Source of the DNA: Sulfurimonas sp.
Lineage (GTDB): Bacteria > Campylobacterota > Campylobacteria > Campylobacterales > Sulfurimonadaceae
NCBI RefSeq assembly: GCF_026991475.1
Contig: NZ_JALXBK010000090.1
Location: 1 to 44,305, forward strand
Length of the DNA: 44,305 nt
Reading direction: 5' to 3'
The position numbers were made by a program, and so were the translations under genes. Under the pieces are notes generated by a model that saw only the letters and a list, made by a program, of their open reading frames with translations, had not been told where the DNA came from and searched no databases. Each line of letters opens with the position of its first letter. Within the stretch, counting starts at the first letter, position 1. Positions 1-8,525 of this stretch are shown here, one piece after another.

Positions 1-1
1 T

Positions 2-55
2 GCTTCAAAAATCAAACAATCTCAAGAGTTAAAAGCTCTTGAAAGTGTTCTTTGA
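2..55 (+). CDS. Possible C-terminal tail of a gene entering from the left edge
   Basis: Frame 2 is open from the window edge to a TGA at 53-55 and reads as a plausible amphipathic helix end (KIKQSQELKALESVL). The other two forward frames also stop soon, so this rests only on protein-like composition. A hairpin with arms CAAGAG (23-28) and CTCTTG (36-41) lies inside it, and T-rich tracts follow at about 80-95, which could belong to a weak terminator. The gene cannot be identified from 17 residues. Confidence 0.3.
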   Translation, partial: ASKIKQSQELKALESVL

Positions 56-326
56 GGTTTTACTGTTACTAGGCTATTGTCTTTTTTATTTTTTCGCTCC
101 GTTTAAGTTATTCTTTATAGGATTGCTTTAAAATAATTTGGGAACATTGTAACATAATGATAGTCTCCAAAGTGTAACTTATGTAACATTTCTTTTTCAT
201 TGATTTGGCTTTTGTACTTAAATCTAGCCAGATGTTGCATTCTAGTCCGTAATATAGAGATTATAAGGAGTTAATTAATTATTATTAATATTATTATTTA
301 AGGTTTTTAAATGTAAAATGATTTGA
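56..326. other. AT-rich intergenic stretch, no gene recognised
   Basis: No convincing reading frame or RNA gene. Visible features are T-rich runs at about 80-95, three copies of TGTAAC (149-154, 173-178, 182-187) that might be an operator or chance, an AAGGAG with no usable start codon after it (about 265-270), and a 31-base block made only of A and T at 271-301. Decayed coding sequence begins to be recognisable just downstream. Confidence 0.6.
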
Positions 327-566
327 AAATTAGATGGTTTTGGTGATAAATTTATAAATATAGATAGAGTTGTACTAATTAATAAGAGATGCTTTGACTG
401 ATATATATTAGTTTAATGAGTTTCTTATTTTATTGGAAAAAAGATAGATGCTAAAGTGACTGTAAAATTAATTTTAGATAAAATGATATAAAGAGTAAAA
501 ATGAAAGATAGTTATGCTAATTTTATAACAAAAGAACAGGGTAATGGGACAGGATTGGACCAACCC
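327..566 (+). pseudogene. Relic of a histidine kinase ATPase (HATPase_c) domain
   Basis: One frame, broken by stops at about 402-419 and at 489-491, carries the landmarks of a kinase ATPase domain. VVLIN at 369-383 resembles an N-box, and RDAL follows at 385-396 one frame over, as expected if bases were lost inside the usual VLINLxxNARDAL. FITKEQGNGTGL at 522-557 resembles the G2 box that reads FTTKVQGKGTGLGL in the intact kinase encoded at 2267-4570. The two boxes are about 51 codons apart here against about 57 residues in that intact protein. At base level the stretch near 522-560 also looks similar to 4420-4458. The last piece (ATG at 501 to TAA at 591-593) overlaps the start of the next gene. 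Read as a decayed kinase copy; a short leader peptide from 501 is the less likely alternative. Confidence 0.5.
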
Positions 567-582
567 GTGATGGGGATGCTAA

Positions 583-2265
583 ATGATTATTAACATTAAA
601 GAGTTAGCACAACAAACAAAAGATATAAGAGTTCTCTATGTAGAAGATGAAGAGAGTGTAAGAGAGCAGACTTTAATGATTTTGGAGATGCTATTTAGTT
701 CTATTGACTCTGCGTTTGATGGTGAAGATGGATGGCAGAAATATCAAAAAAGTAGTTACGATATTGTTTTTACCGATATAAGTATGCCTCGTATGGATGG
801 GCTTGAGCTTATTCGCCATATAAAAGAGCAAGACCCTATGCAAAAAGTTGCGATTATTTCAGCATATAATACTGCTGATTATCTCTTGCAAGCTATAGAA
901 CTAGGTGCAGATGCGTTTATTTTAAAGCCTATAAATATGGATAAAATGATGTTAAGCATTAAAAAATTATCAGATGGTATTGTGGCTGCAAAATTTATGG
1001 AAAATTACAATCAACAACTGCAAGATGAGGTAGAAGAAAAAACGAAAATTATTAGAAAACAAGCTATTATAGATAAGCTTACTGGTTTACAAAATCGTTT
1101 TGCACTTAATACTATGCTTGATAATTTAGAAAAAGAGATGAGTCTTATTTTAGTGAATATTGATAACTTTGATAGTATTAATACAATTTATGGTTATGAT
1201 AATGGAAATAAAGTTATACAATCTTTAGCAAAACTCATTGCCAAAAATATGCCAAAAAATTCGGAACTCTACTATATAGGTAGTGATGAATTTTGTATTG
1301 TAGCGCAAGAGATAGATGGTAAAAAAATTAAACGTTATGCACAAGATTTACAAGCAGTTGTTGCAAATTCTTTTGTTGAACTTGATGGCAATAACTTAAA
1401 AGGTACTGTTACTATATCTATATCGCAAGGAAGAGAAAATCTTTTAAAATATGCACATATCGCACTAAAAGAAGCAAAAAATAAAGGAAAAAATCGTATT
1501 GAGTTTTATGTAAAAGAGTTAAATGTTGAAAAATTACAGCGTCAGATTCAGGAGTATAGTCCTATTATTCGCCAAGCGATTGAATCTGGAAATATTCTGC
1601 CTTACTTTCAACCCATTGTTGATAATTTTACTCATAAAATTACAAAGTATGAGTGCCTAGCAAGAATAGAAGATGGTGATCAGGTTTATTCTCCTTACTA
1701 TTTTATAGATATTGCAAAGATGATAGGACTTGTTTCTGAGATTACAAAAATAATGATAGATAAATCTTTTAAAATGTTTAGTGGTAATGATTATGAGTTT
1801 TCTATTAACATAACAGAAGTTGATTTGAATGACGAATATCTTTATGACTATTTTAAAGAGAAATTACAAGAGTATAACATTGATGTTTCTCGTGTTATAT
1901 TAGAGGTTTTAGAGGGAGTGAGTGCGCATGGTCTTAGCAATTCATTAGAACAGCTTAAAAGATTAAAGTCATTTGGATTTACTCTTGCCATAGATGATTT
2001 TGGAACGCAAAATTCAAATTTTGAAAGAGTTAACAATATGAATGTTGATTTTATTAAAATTGATGGTGGATTTGTAAAAAATATGGCAATAGATGAAAAA
2101 AGTTACTCTATAGTGAAGACGATAAGTGAGTTTTCAAAGAGTATAGGTGCCAAGGTGATTGCAGAGTATGTGCATGATGAAGAGACACAAAAAAAAGTAG
2201 AAGAACTTGGTATAGAGTATTCACAGGGTTACTACTTTTCTGAACCTAAAAGAGACTTAGATTAA
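583..2265 (+). CDS. Response regulator with GGDEF and EAL domains (REC-GGDEF-EAL)
   Basis: Cytosolic cyclic di-GMP regulator of 560 residues. The receiver spans about 15-130, with acidic residues E21/D22, phosphoacceptor D65 and conserved K115. A short coiled linker (140-160) leads to a GGDEF domain (about 161-312) whose signature is GSDEF at 233-237. The first glycine is changed, so cyclase activity is doubtful, although the DKLTGLQNR entry motif is kept. The EAL domain (about 325-558) reads ECLAR at 357-361 in place of EALxR but keeps the main metal/catalytic residues: E357, N409, E441, D471/D472, K492, E528 and QGYYFSEP at 548-555. The likeliest net role is a phosphodiesterase switched by phosphorylation, with GGDEF regulatory. 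The start is ATG 583 after GGGG at 572-575. The FIST kinase gene starts one base after the stop, so that kinase is the obvious phosphodonor by inference. Confidence 0.93.
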   Translation: MIINIKELAQQTKDIRVLYVEDEESVREQTLMILEMLFSSIDSAFDGEDGWQKYQKSSYDIVFTDISMPRMDGLELIRHIKEQDPMQKVAIISAYNTADYLLQAIELGADAFILKPINMDKMMLSIKKLSDGIVAAKFMENYNQQLQDEVEEKTKIIRKQAIIDKLTGLQNRFALNTMLDNLEKEMSLILVNIDNFDSINTIYGYDNGNKVIQSLAKLIAKNMPKNSELYYIGSDEFCIVAQEIDGKKIKRYAQDLQAVVANSFVELDGNNLKGTVTISISQGRENLLKYAHIALKEAKNKGKNRIEFYVKELNVEKLQRQIQEYSPIIRQAIESGNILPYFQPIVDNFTHKITKYECLARIEDGDQVYSPYYFIDIAKMIGLVSEITKIMIDKSFKMFSGNDYEFSINITEVDLNDEYLYDYFKEKLQEYNIDVSRVILEVLEGVSAHGLSNSLEQLKRLKSFGFTLAIDDFGTQNSNFERVNNMNVDFIKIDGGFVKNMAIDEKSYSIVKTISEFSKSIGAKVIAEYVHDEETQKKVEELGIEYSQGYYFSEPKRDLD

Positions 2266-2266
2266 G

Positions 2267-4570
2267 ATGAAAAATTATATTTATGAAGTCGATATTGAAG
2301 GGCTGTTCTCTCTTTTTGAAGATAGAGCTACTGAAATAGAGTCTGCAAACTCTGTTTTGATTCAAATTTTTTCAGGTCAAGTGCAAGAGGAATTTGCAAA
2401 AGTTGTTACTTTTGTTCAGGAAAGATTTGTTAATGCTGTGGTAGTTTCAGCCTCAACAGATGGTGAGATTTATAATGAAAAGGTACTTACAAATAGTACG
2501 GTTATATCAGTCTCTTTATTTAATGAAACGGAGTTAAAAAGTAAATATATTGATACCAATTCAAGTTTTGAAAATGGTGCTGTGTTTGCAAAAGAGTTAG
2601 TGACATCAAGAACAAAACTACTACTTGCTTTTACAAATGGATTAAAATGTAATGGCGAAGAGTTCTTACGAGGAATTTACTCTGTAGCTCCTCATATTAT
2701 TGTTGTAGGTGGGCTCTCTGGTGATAATAGTAAATTTGAAAACTGTTTAATTGGTAAAGGTTCTGAACTTTATAATAGTGGTGCAGTAGCTGTTGCATTC
2801 GATTCTGATATTTTACAGGTAGATACCTTTTATAATTTTGGATGGAAAGGAATTGGTATTTCTCAAGAGGTTACGAAGTCTGAAAAAAATAGAGTATATA
2901 CTATTGGCAATTTAACAGCAGTTGCTTTTTATGAAAAATATTTGGGCGTAGAGATTGCAGAAAAACTACCAAAAATAGGCGTAGAATTTCCTCTAATTAT
3001 AGAAAAAGATCATTTAAAGATAGCAAGAGCGGTCTTAGCAAAACATGAGGATGGAAGTTTGAGTTTTGCTGGTAATATTGAACAAGGAGAGAGAGTTCGT
3101 ATAGGTATTGGGGATGCCCAAGAGATAATTAATAATCCAATTACAAGTGATAAGATTAATGTAGAGGTATTTTATATCTATTCATGTATGGCTCGTCGTC
3201 GTTTTATTCCAGATCTTATAGAAAAAGAGATAGCCCCTTTTGCTGAGCTTGCACCTACGAGTGGATTTTTTACTTATGGAGAGTTTTTTACAAATGATAA
3301 ACCAGAACTTTTAAATCAAACACTTACTGCAGTGGCTCTCTCTGAATCAGAAGCTATTTATACTATCAAGCATACAAATATAACAGAACCACAGAATAAT
3401 ATCACTCATAAAGCATTGAAAAATATACTCCATGCAACAACAGAAGAGTTATATAAAGAGACCTCTCGTATTGATGGGATCGAAAAAGAGTTACTTGTTC
3501 AAAGGGAAATAGTATCTCTTATTCAAAAAATGGCAAAGATGGCTAGTTGGGAGTTGATACTTGACAAAGAGGAAATTATTTGGTCGGTAGAGTCATATGT
3601 TATATACCAAAGAGATCCAAAGCTTGGTCCACCAACGAAAGAGGAATTTATTTACAAAATGGTACTTCCTGAATATAGAGAGAAAGTTCTTGAATTGACT
3701 CAAAATGCAAAGAATGGAGATAATTTTACACTAGAGATGAAAGTAAAAAGAGGTGATTCAAAAGTAATTACTGTTATTGATAGTGCAAAAATGATTTTTA
3801 AAGATGAAAAACCTTATAAGCTTGTAGGTATTACTATAGACTTAACAGAAATGAGAATGAAGGATGATATTATTTCACAACAATCAAAGTTAGCACAAAT
3901 GGGTGAAATGGTAAATATGATAGCGCATCAATGGAGGCAACCACTTAATGCCGTGAGTGCAGCATCTATTAAATTGAGTATGCAAGATGAGATGGATTTA
4001 TTAACGAGTGCAAAAGTTCAGGAGACGACGGCTTTTATTGGTGAGATGGTTCAGGAGATGTCCAAGACCATTGATGATTTTATGAACTTTACAAAACCAA
4101 CAGATACTAAAGAGTCTGTATTCTTTCAAGATATTGTTGATGATATTATGCGTCTTATGCAAGCACAGTTAAAAAATCATAATATTGATTTTATAGAGGA
4201 GATAGATAAAAATTTATCTATATTGACCTATAAAAAAGATTTGGAGCATGTTTTAATCAATCTTTTTTCAAATGCTAGAGATGCTTTTGAAGGAAAAGAG
4301 ATTAAAAATAAATTTATAAAACTAAAAGTTTTCTATGAAGAAAAAAATTGTATTGTTCAAGTAAGTGATAATGCAGGAGGTATATCTGCTGATGTTATTA
4401 ATAGAATTTTTGATCCTTATTTTACAACAAAGGTACAGGGTAAGGGAACGGGTTTAGGTCTTTATATGAGTAAAAAGCTACTTGAGACAACGATTGATGG
4501 GGTAATAAGTGTGAATAATATTAATGATGGTGCGGAATTTAGCATTGTTATGAAGGATTGTGTGGTTTAA
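2267..4570 (+). CDS. FIST-domain sensor histidine kinase (FIST-PAS-HisKA-HATPase)
   Basis: Soluble sensor kinase of 767 residues with no membrane segment. Residues 25-225 look like FIST_N (SASTDGEIYN near 61-70; VVGGLSGD near 146-153) and 225-370 like FIST_C (YSCMARRRF near 305-313). FIST is a predicted small-ligand sensing module. A coiled stretch (385-425) and a PAS-like domain with a PAC end (about 425-530) follow. The kinase core has H-box AHQWRQPLN with H554, N-box around N669, G1 DNAGGI at 701-706 and G2 GKGTGLGLYMSK at 725-736. All residues needed for autophosphorylation are present. It sits between two receiver-output genes with 1-base spacing on each side, so it probably phosphorylates REC-GGDEF-EAL, REC-PP2C and REC-GGDEF; this is inference. 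The window encodes a second FIST kinase at 22694-26557. The ligand is unknown. Confidence 0.93.
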   Translation: MKNYIYEVDIEGLFSLFEDRATEIESANSVLIQIFSGQVQEEFAKVVTFVQERFVNAVVVSASTDGEIYNEKVLTNSTVISVSLFNETELKSKYIDTNSSFENGAVFAKELVTSRTKLLLAFTNGLKCNGEEFLRGIYSVAPHIIVVGGLSGDNSKFENCLIGKGSELYNSGAVAVAFDSDILQVDTFYNFGWKGIGISQEVTKSEKNRVYTIGNLTAVAFYEKYLGVEIAEKLPKIGVEFPLIIEKDHLKIARAVLAKHEDGSLSFAGNIEQGERVRIGIGDAQEIINNPITSDKINVEVFYIYSCMARRRFIPDLIEKEIAPFAELAPTSGFFTYGEFFTNDKPELLNQTLTAVALSESEAIYTIKHTNITEPQNNITHKALKNILHATTEELYKETSRIDGIEKELLVQREIVSLIQKMAKMASWELILDKEEIIWSVESYVIYQRDPKLGPPTKEEFIYKMVLPEYREKVLELTQNAKNGDNFTLEMKVKRGDSKVITVIDSAKMIFKDEKPYKLVGITIDLTEMRMKDDIISQQSKLAQMGEMVNMIAHQWRQPLNAVSAASIKLSMQDEMDLLTSAKVQETTAFIGEMVQEMSKTIDDFMNFTKPTDTKESVFFQDIVDDIMRLMQAQLKNHNIDFIEEIDKNLSILTYKKDLEHVLINLFSNARDAFEGKEIKNKFIKLKVFYEEKNCIVQVSDNAGGISADVINRIFDPYFTTKVQGKGTGLGLYMSKKLLETTIDGVISVNNINDGAEFSIVMKDCVV

Positions 4571-4571
4571 A

Positions 4572-5735
4572 ATGGCGTATAATTTAAAAATATATGAAAG
4601 TTTAAATATTTTATGTGTAGAAGATGATGAAAGTATTCGTAACATTTATGATGCTATGTTTTCTCTTGTATTTAAAAATGTCTATTTGGCTGAAAATGGA
4701 AAAGAGGGATTGGAAATTTTTCAAAAAGAGAAGATAGATATAGTACTTACAGACCACTCAATGCCTGTTATGGATGGGCTTGAGATGAGTAGGAAAATAC
4801 GAGAAGTTGATGCTACTATTCCTATTGTTATGATTACTGCTATTGAAAATATAAATATGTTACGAGATGCTATAGATATTCGCATAACAAGTTTTATAAA
4901 AAAGCCAATTTCTTCACAAAGTATCTTTTCTACTTTAGAGTTTGTGGCAAAATCAGTTTTGGCAGAGCGGCTTTTGGTGCAATTTCAAAAAGAAAAATTG
5001 CTTTATAGTGAGTACCAAGAGAATTTAACTTATGAAAAAGAGAGAACAATCATAAAAAATGATGTTGTGGAAAATAGATTTTTAAATTTTGAATGTGAAG
5101 TTTTTTTTCAACCACGAGATACTTTGAGTGGTGATAGTTATAGCATACGCAAAGTTGATGAAAAGAGGTATTTCGCTTTTATTGTGGATGGTATGGGCAA
5201 GGGAATCTCTGCTTCGGTAACTGCTATGATGTGTTGTGCTTATGCAAATCATATTGTAAATGAAATCATAGTTACAAAAGATGACTTTTCTCTTTCTTCA
5301 TTAATTACAAGAGTTATGAAATTTTTAGCACCAAATTTGTTGGAGGATGAGGTTATCTCTGCTTCTTTCTTATTTTTTGATGGGAAAGAAGAGATAATGG
5401 AGTATGCAATGTTTTCTATGCCTGCTATGCTGTATGTAAGTAAAGAAGATAAAAATGTACATAAAATCAAATCAAATAATCCTCCTCTATCTGCATATAC
5501 AAGTAGTGTAAATAGCACTCGTATAGGAGTGAATGATATAGATAAATTTTTATTTTTTAGTGATGGTGTGAATGAAAATAGCCTCAAAAAATCTCAAGAT
5601 TCTTATGCAAAATTTTTACATAATGATTTTTTAGAGAGTGCCAATTTAGAAGAGTTTGAATTAAAAAGAGTAGAAAAAATTGAAGAGCAAGAGGATGATG
5701 TTACTTATATTTTTTTAAAAAATAGGAATAATTAA
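4572..5735 (+). CDS. Response regulator with SpoIIE/PP2C-type Ser/Thr phosphatase output
   Basis: 387 residues when started at ATG 4572, directly after the kinase stop; a GTG at 4560 in frame would overlap the kinase and adds only four residues. The receiver (about 9-125) has VEDDE, phosphoacceptor D61 (LTDHSMP) and the KKP lysine. A coiled linker is followed by a SpoIIE-type PP2C domain (about 170-385) with the metal-binding motifs SGDSY, VDGMGKG, FFSDGVNE and a terminal DDVT, so it should be catalytic. Relatives of this REC-PP2C layout dephosphorylate anti-sigma-factor antagonists or related STAS proteins (RsbU/SpoIIE logic). No STAS or anti-sigma kinase gene is visible in the window, so the substrate is unknown. 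Placement between a FIST kinase and a diguanylate cyclase suggests one sensor feeding both a phosphatase and a cyclic di-GMP branch. Confidence 0.9.
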   Translation: MAYNLKIYESLNILCVEDDESIRNIYDAMFSLVFKNVYLAENGKEGLEIFQKEKIDIVLTDHSMPVMDGLEMSRKIREVDATIPIVMITAIENINMLRDAIDIRITSFIKKPISSQSIFSTLEFVAKSVLAERLLVQFQKEKLLYSEYQENLTYEKERTIIKNDVVENRFLNFECEVFFQPRDTLSGDSYSIRKVDEKRYFAFIVDGMGKGISASVTAMMCCAYANHIVNEIIVTKDDFSLSSLITRVMKFLAPNLLEDEVISASFLFFDGKEEIMEYAMFSMPAMLYVSKEDKNVHKIKSNNPPLSAYTSSVNSTRIGVNDIDKFLFFSDGVNENSLKKSQDSYAKFLHNDFLESANLEEFELKRVEKIEEQEDDVTYIFLKNRNN

Positions 5736-5736
5736 T

Positions 5737-6633
5737 ATGAATTTAACAGTTTTATATGCAGAAGATGATGAACGAACAAGAAAAGAGATAGGAGAAATTT
5801 TATGCCTAAAGATTCAAAAAGTGCTTACTGCAAAGGATGGGGCAGAAGCTTTAGAACTTTTCAAGAAAAATAGTGTTGATTTTGTGATTAGTGATTACAG
5901 AATGCCAAAGAGGAGTGGAAATGAGCTTTGTAGAGCAATAAAAGAGATACAACCTCAGGTGCCATTCGTTCTTTTGACTGCATTTAATGATACTGAGTTA
6001 CTTACCGGTGCTATAGATGTAGGAGTAGATAAATTTTTGCAAAAACCACTTGAAATAAACCAATTTACAAATCTTTTAAAAGATGTTGAAAATAAAATAG
6101 CACTACGTCTTTCACTTGAAAAGAGTTGTGAAAAAGAGAAATCCAAACTTATTAAAAAAGCAAATTCTGATCCTATGCGGGGAATATCAAATAAAATGTT
6201 TTTATTGCAAAGGTTGGAGACTCTTTTACAATATTCACAAAGAGAAGAAGATATTATAAGTGTTATCTTTTTTGATATAGATAATTTCAAACATATTAAT
6301 GGCGAATATGGTCATATGTATGCCGATAGACTCTTAGTAAAATTAACTGAGTTAGTAAAAAAACATATACGAAAAGATGATCTTTTTGGACGATGGGGTG
6401 GGGATGAGTTTGTTATTGTTGTGAAAGAGCATTCAAAAGAGGCAGTTCTAAAATTTGTAGATAAACTTTATAGAGTAATAAATGGACATAACTGGAGTGA
6501 TGATATGGGGATTACTGTTACTTTAGGTGTTGCATTTAATGATGGAAAAATAGATGCAAAAGAGCTTGTGTCTCAAGCAGATTTCAAAATGTTAGAGGCA
6601 AAAAAAATGGGGAAAAATAGATGGCAAGATTAG
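5737..6633 (+). CDS. Response regulator diguanylate cyclase (REC-GGDEF)
   Basis: 298-residue cytosolic protein expected to make cyclic di-GMP from GTP. The receiver (about 3-118) has AEDDE, phosphoacceptor D53 (ISDYRMP) and K103 (LQKP). The GGDEF domain (about 140-298) has an intact GGDEF at 221-225 and, five residues upstream, RKDD at 212-215, which matches the RxxD inhibitory I-site, so product feedback is expected. FFDIDNFKHIN gives the first metal Asp. The entry motif is divergent (SDPMRGISN instead of the usual DxLTGLxNR). The gene begins one base after the PP2C stop, and its last 13 bases overlap the next gene. It is the best candidate for the active cyclase of this cluster, opposing the EAL protein at 583-2265. 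Confidence 0.93.
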   Translation: MNLTVLYAEDDERTRKEIGEILCLKIQKVLTAKDGAEALELFKKNSVDFVISDYRMPKRSGNELCRAIKEIQPQVPFVLLTAFNDTELLTGAIDVGVDKFLQKPLEINQFTNLLKDVENKIALRLSLEKSCEKEKSKLIKKANSDPMRGISNKMFLLQRLETLLQYSQREEDIISVIFFDIDNFKHINGEYGHMYADRLLVKLTELVKKHIRKDDLFGRWGGDEFVIVVKEHSKEAVLKFVDKLYRVINGHNWSDDMGITVTLGVAFNDGKIDAKELVSQADFKMLEAKKMGKNRWQD

Positions 6634-8525
6634 TATTTATTTTTGCTCTTTTAGTGATTACTCTTTATGCAGATAGTATAGATAATTTACTTGGGATGAT
6701 ACAAAAAAAGAGTGACCTTTCGCAGAAGACAAAGCTTGCAAATAGTGGTGTCTCGTTCGTATGGACACGTGATGATTTAGATAGAATGCAAATTACAAAT
6801 CTTAAACAGATTTTAAATACAGTCTATCCTTTTGGATATAATGAAAACAGATATGGTTTAGTTGATCCACTTACATATAATGCTGGTCAACCTTTTTTAA
6901 GTTCTACTGTCCGTCTTTACATTGACAATCAAGAGATAACAACGGGACTCTATGGAAGTGGTGTTTTTCTTATGGGTGATACTAACATTGACTGGGTTGA
7001 TCATATAGAAATATATACAGAAAATCCAACATATGAATATGCAACAGAATCAACGGTAACACTCATAAAACTCTACACTAAAAGTGTAGCTAAAGATGAG
7101 GGAAGTATGTTAAAAGTTGCAGGGGGAAGTTATGGTGCATCAACTTTAGACGGCTATAATGCTGGTTATGTTAATGATTGGTCATATTTTGTATTTGGAC
7201 TTGCTTCAAATGATAAAAGAGAAAAACACTATAGTTACACAACAGAGCTGTCACGAAATAAAAAGTTGACTAGCGTGGTAGGAACTCTTCATAAGGGTAC
7301 TACAAATATACTCTTAACTGCATTCACTCAAGATAGAGATGGTTTTATGAATGCAAGTTTAGATGCTACACCAGAAAAATCAAAACTTTATTCAGAGTAT
7401 ATACATCTTGGAATTGATTCTAAGATAAATAATTTCTCTTATCTTTTAACTACGAGTTATACAAAAACAAAAGCTGAGATGTTAGATAATGTAACGCCTA
7501 TATCTTCAGCACCATATTATGGCATGTTTCCCATAAAATCTACACAAACAGATACACGTTCCTATGTATTGACAGGGGAAGTAAAATACAAATACCATAA
7601 AGAGAACAATACCCTTTTGACTGGTCTTAAATATAGAACCAAAAGAGCAAAATGGGATAAAGCTCTCCTTAATGGTATTAATATGGCAGAAAATGATAAT
7701 ACACGAGTACAAAATATAGCAACTGCATATGTCGAAAATCAATATGCACTCCATAAAAACTCTATTTTTACTTTGGGTGCAGAGTATCAAAGGATAGAAA
7801 ATAGAGATACCGTACAAAATGACAATTTACTTATGTATAGAGTAGGGCATACATATACAACAGATAATTGGACAATGAAAACTTTTTATTCACATACACT
7901 CTCTACTTTAGAACCATATCTTGTAAAATCATTTGCATTTACAGCACATCCTCTCTCTTACTATAAACCTTCACAAAATGATACACTTGTAGAAGATATA
8001 TTATATGAGAAAAAAAATAATAAGTATGAGTTGATTGTTGATTATACACAAGGAAAAGATTACTACATTCCTTTAGATGCTGGAAAAATAGTTAACTATG
8101 ACAAAATACTAAAAATGGGTGGAGTTGAAGCACGATGGACGCACTTTTATCATGGTTGTGATAAGTTTTTTGTACAAGGAGGATATAGAGTTATATATAA
8201 TACTCCTAAAGAATATTTTACTACTCTTAAACAATATAGAGCAGTTGTTAGAAATATTAATACTTTTGATAAATTTGATATTTTTAATGAATTGATATAC
8301 GATAGAAATAATGTCTCAAATAAAGATTTTTATAATTATAGTGCAGGGGTGCAGTATAACTATAGCAATAGTTTTACTTTTGCTATAAAAGGGGTAAATC
8401 TTTTTGATGATGCAAGAACAACTAACTATGCACGAACAAATCCTATAACATTTCAATCAGAAAAAGAGCTGAATATATCACCAATTGATAGAGAGATACA
8501 AATAAGTGTGAAGTGGATTTTTTAA
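6621..8525 (+). CDS. TonB-dependent-receptor-like outer-membrane protein
   Basis: 634 residues. The N-terminal signal peptide (MARLVFIFALLVITLYA) probably ends at residue 17. Residues about 40-155 look like a plug domain (a region starting SFVWTRDDLDRMQITNLKQIL-like, ending in a VDHIEIYTEN motif), and the remainder is a long alternating, aromatic-rich beta barrel. The protein ends SVKWIF, with the terminal Phe typical of outer-membrane barrels. No clear TonB box is visible after the signal peptide. ATG 6621 overlaps the diguanylate cyclase gene, and the next gene starts on its stop codon. In known envelope signalling, receptor-like barrels of this kind can occur next to YfiR/DUF4154 proteins and kinases or cyclases. 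That context suggests a sensing rather than a nutrient-uptake job, but the ligand and any transport activity are unknown. Confidence 0.82.
   Translation: MARLVFIFALLVITLYADSIDNLLGMIQKKSDLSQKTKLANSGVSFVWTRDDLDRMQITNLKQILNTVYPFGYNENRYGLVDPLTYNAGQPFLSSTVRLYIDNQEITTGLYGSGVFLMGDTNIDWVDHIEIYTENPTYEYATESTVTLIKLYTKSVAKDEGSMLKVAGGSYGASTLDGYNAGYVNDWSYFVFGLASNDKREKHYSYTTELSRNKKLTSVVGTLHKGTTNILLTAFTQDRDGFMNASLDATPEKSKLYSEYIHLGIDSKINNFSYLLTTSYTKTKAEMLDNVTPISSAPYYGMFPIKSTQTDTRSYVLTGEVKYKYHKENNTLLTGLKYRTKRAKWDKALLNGINMAENDNTRVQNIATAYVENQYALHKNSIFTLGAEYQRIENRDTVQNDNLLMYRVGHTYTTDNWTMKTFYSHTLSTLEPYLVKSFAFTAHPLSYYKPSQNDTLVEDILYEKKNNKYELIVDYTQGKDYYIPLDAGKIVNYDKILKMGGVEARWTHFYHGCDKFFVQGGYRVIYNTPKEYFTTLKQYRAVVRNINTFDKFDIFNELIYDRNNVSNKDFYNYSAGVQYNYSNSFTFAIKGVNLFDDARTTNYARTNPITFQSEKELNISPIDREIQISVKWIF

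Noticed and set aside
47-58. TGTTCTTTGAGG resembling a boxA antitermination element of rRNA leaders
   Set aside because: No 16S, 23S, 5S or tRNA sequence follows, and the bases lie partly within a possible gene tail.
271-301. A/T-only block as a replication origin or DnaA-unwinding element
   Set aside because: No cluster of DnaA boxes (TTATCCACA type) or dnaA/dnaN gene lies nearby.
4560-4571. GTG start for the REC-PP2C gene overlapping the kinase gene
   Set aside because: ATG 4572 gives a normal receiver N-terminus and follows directly on the kinase stop.
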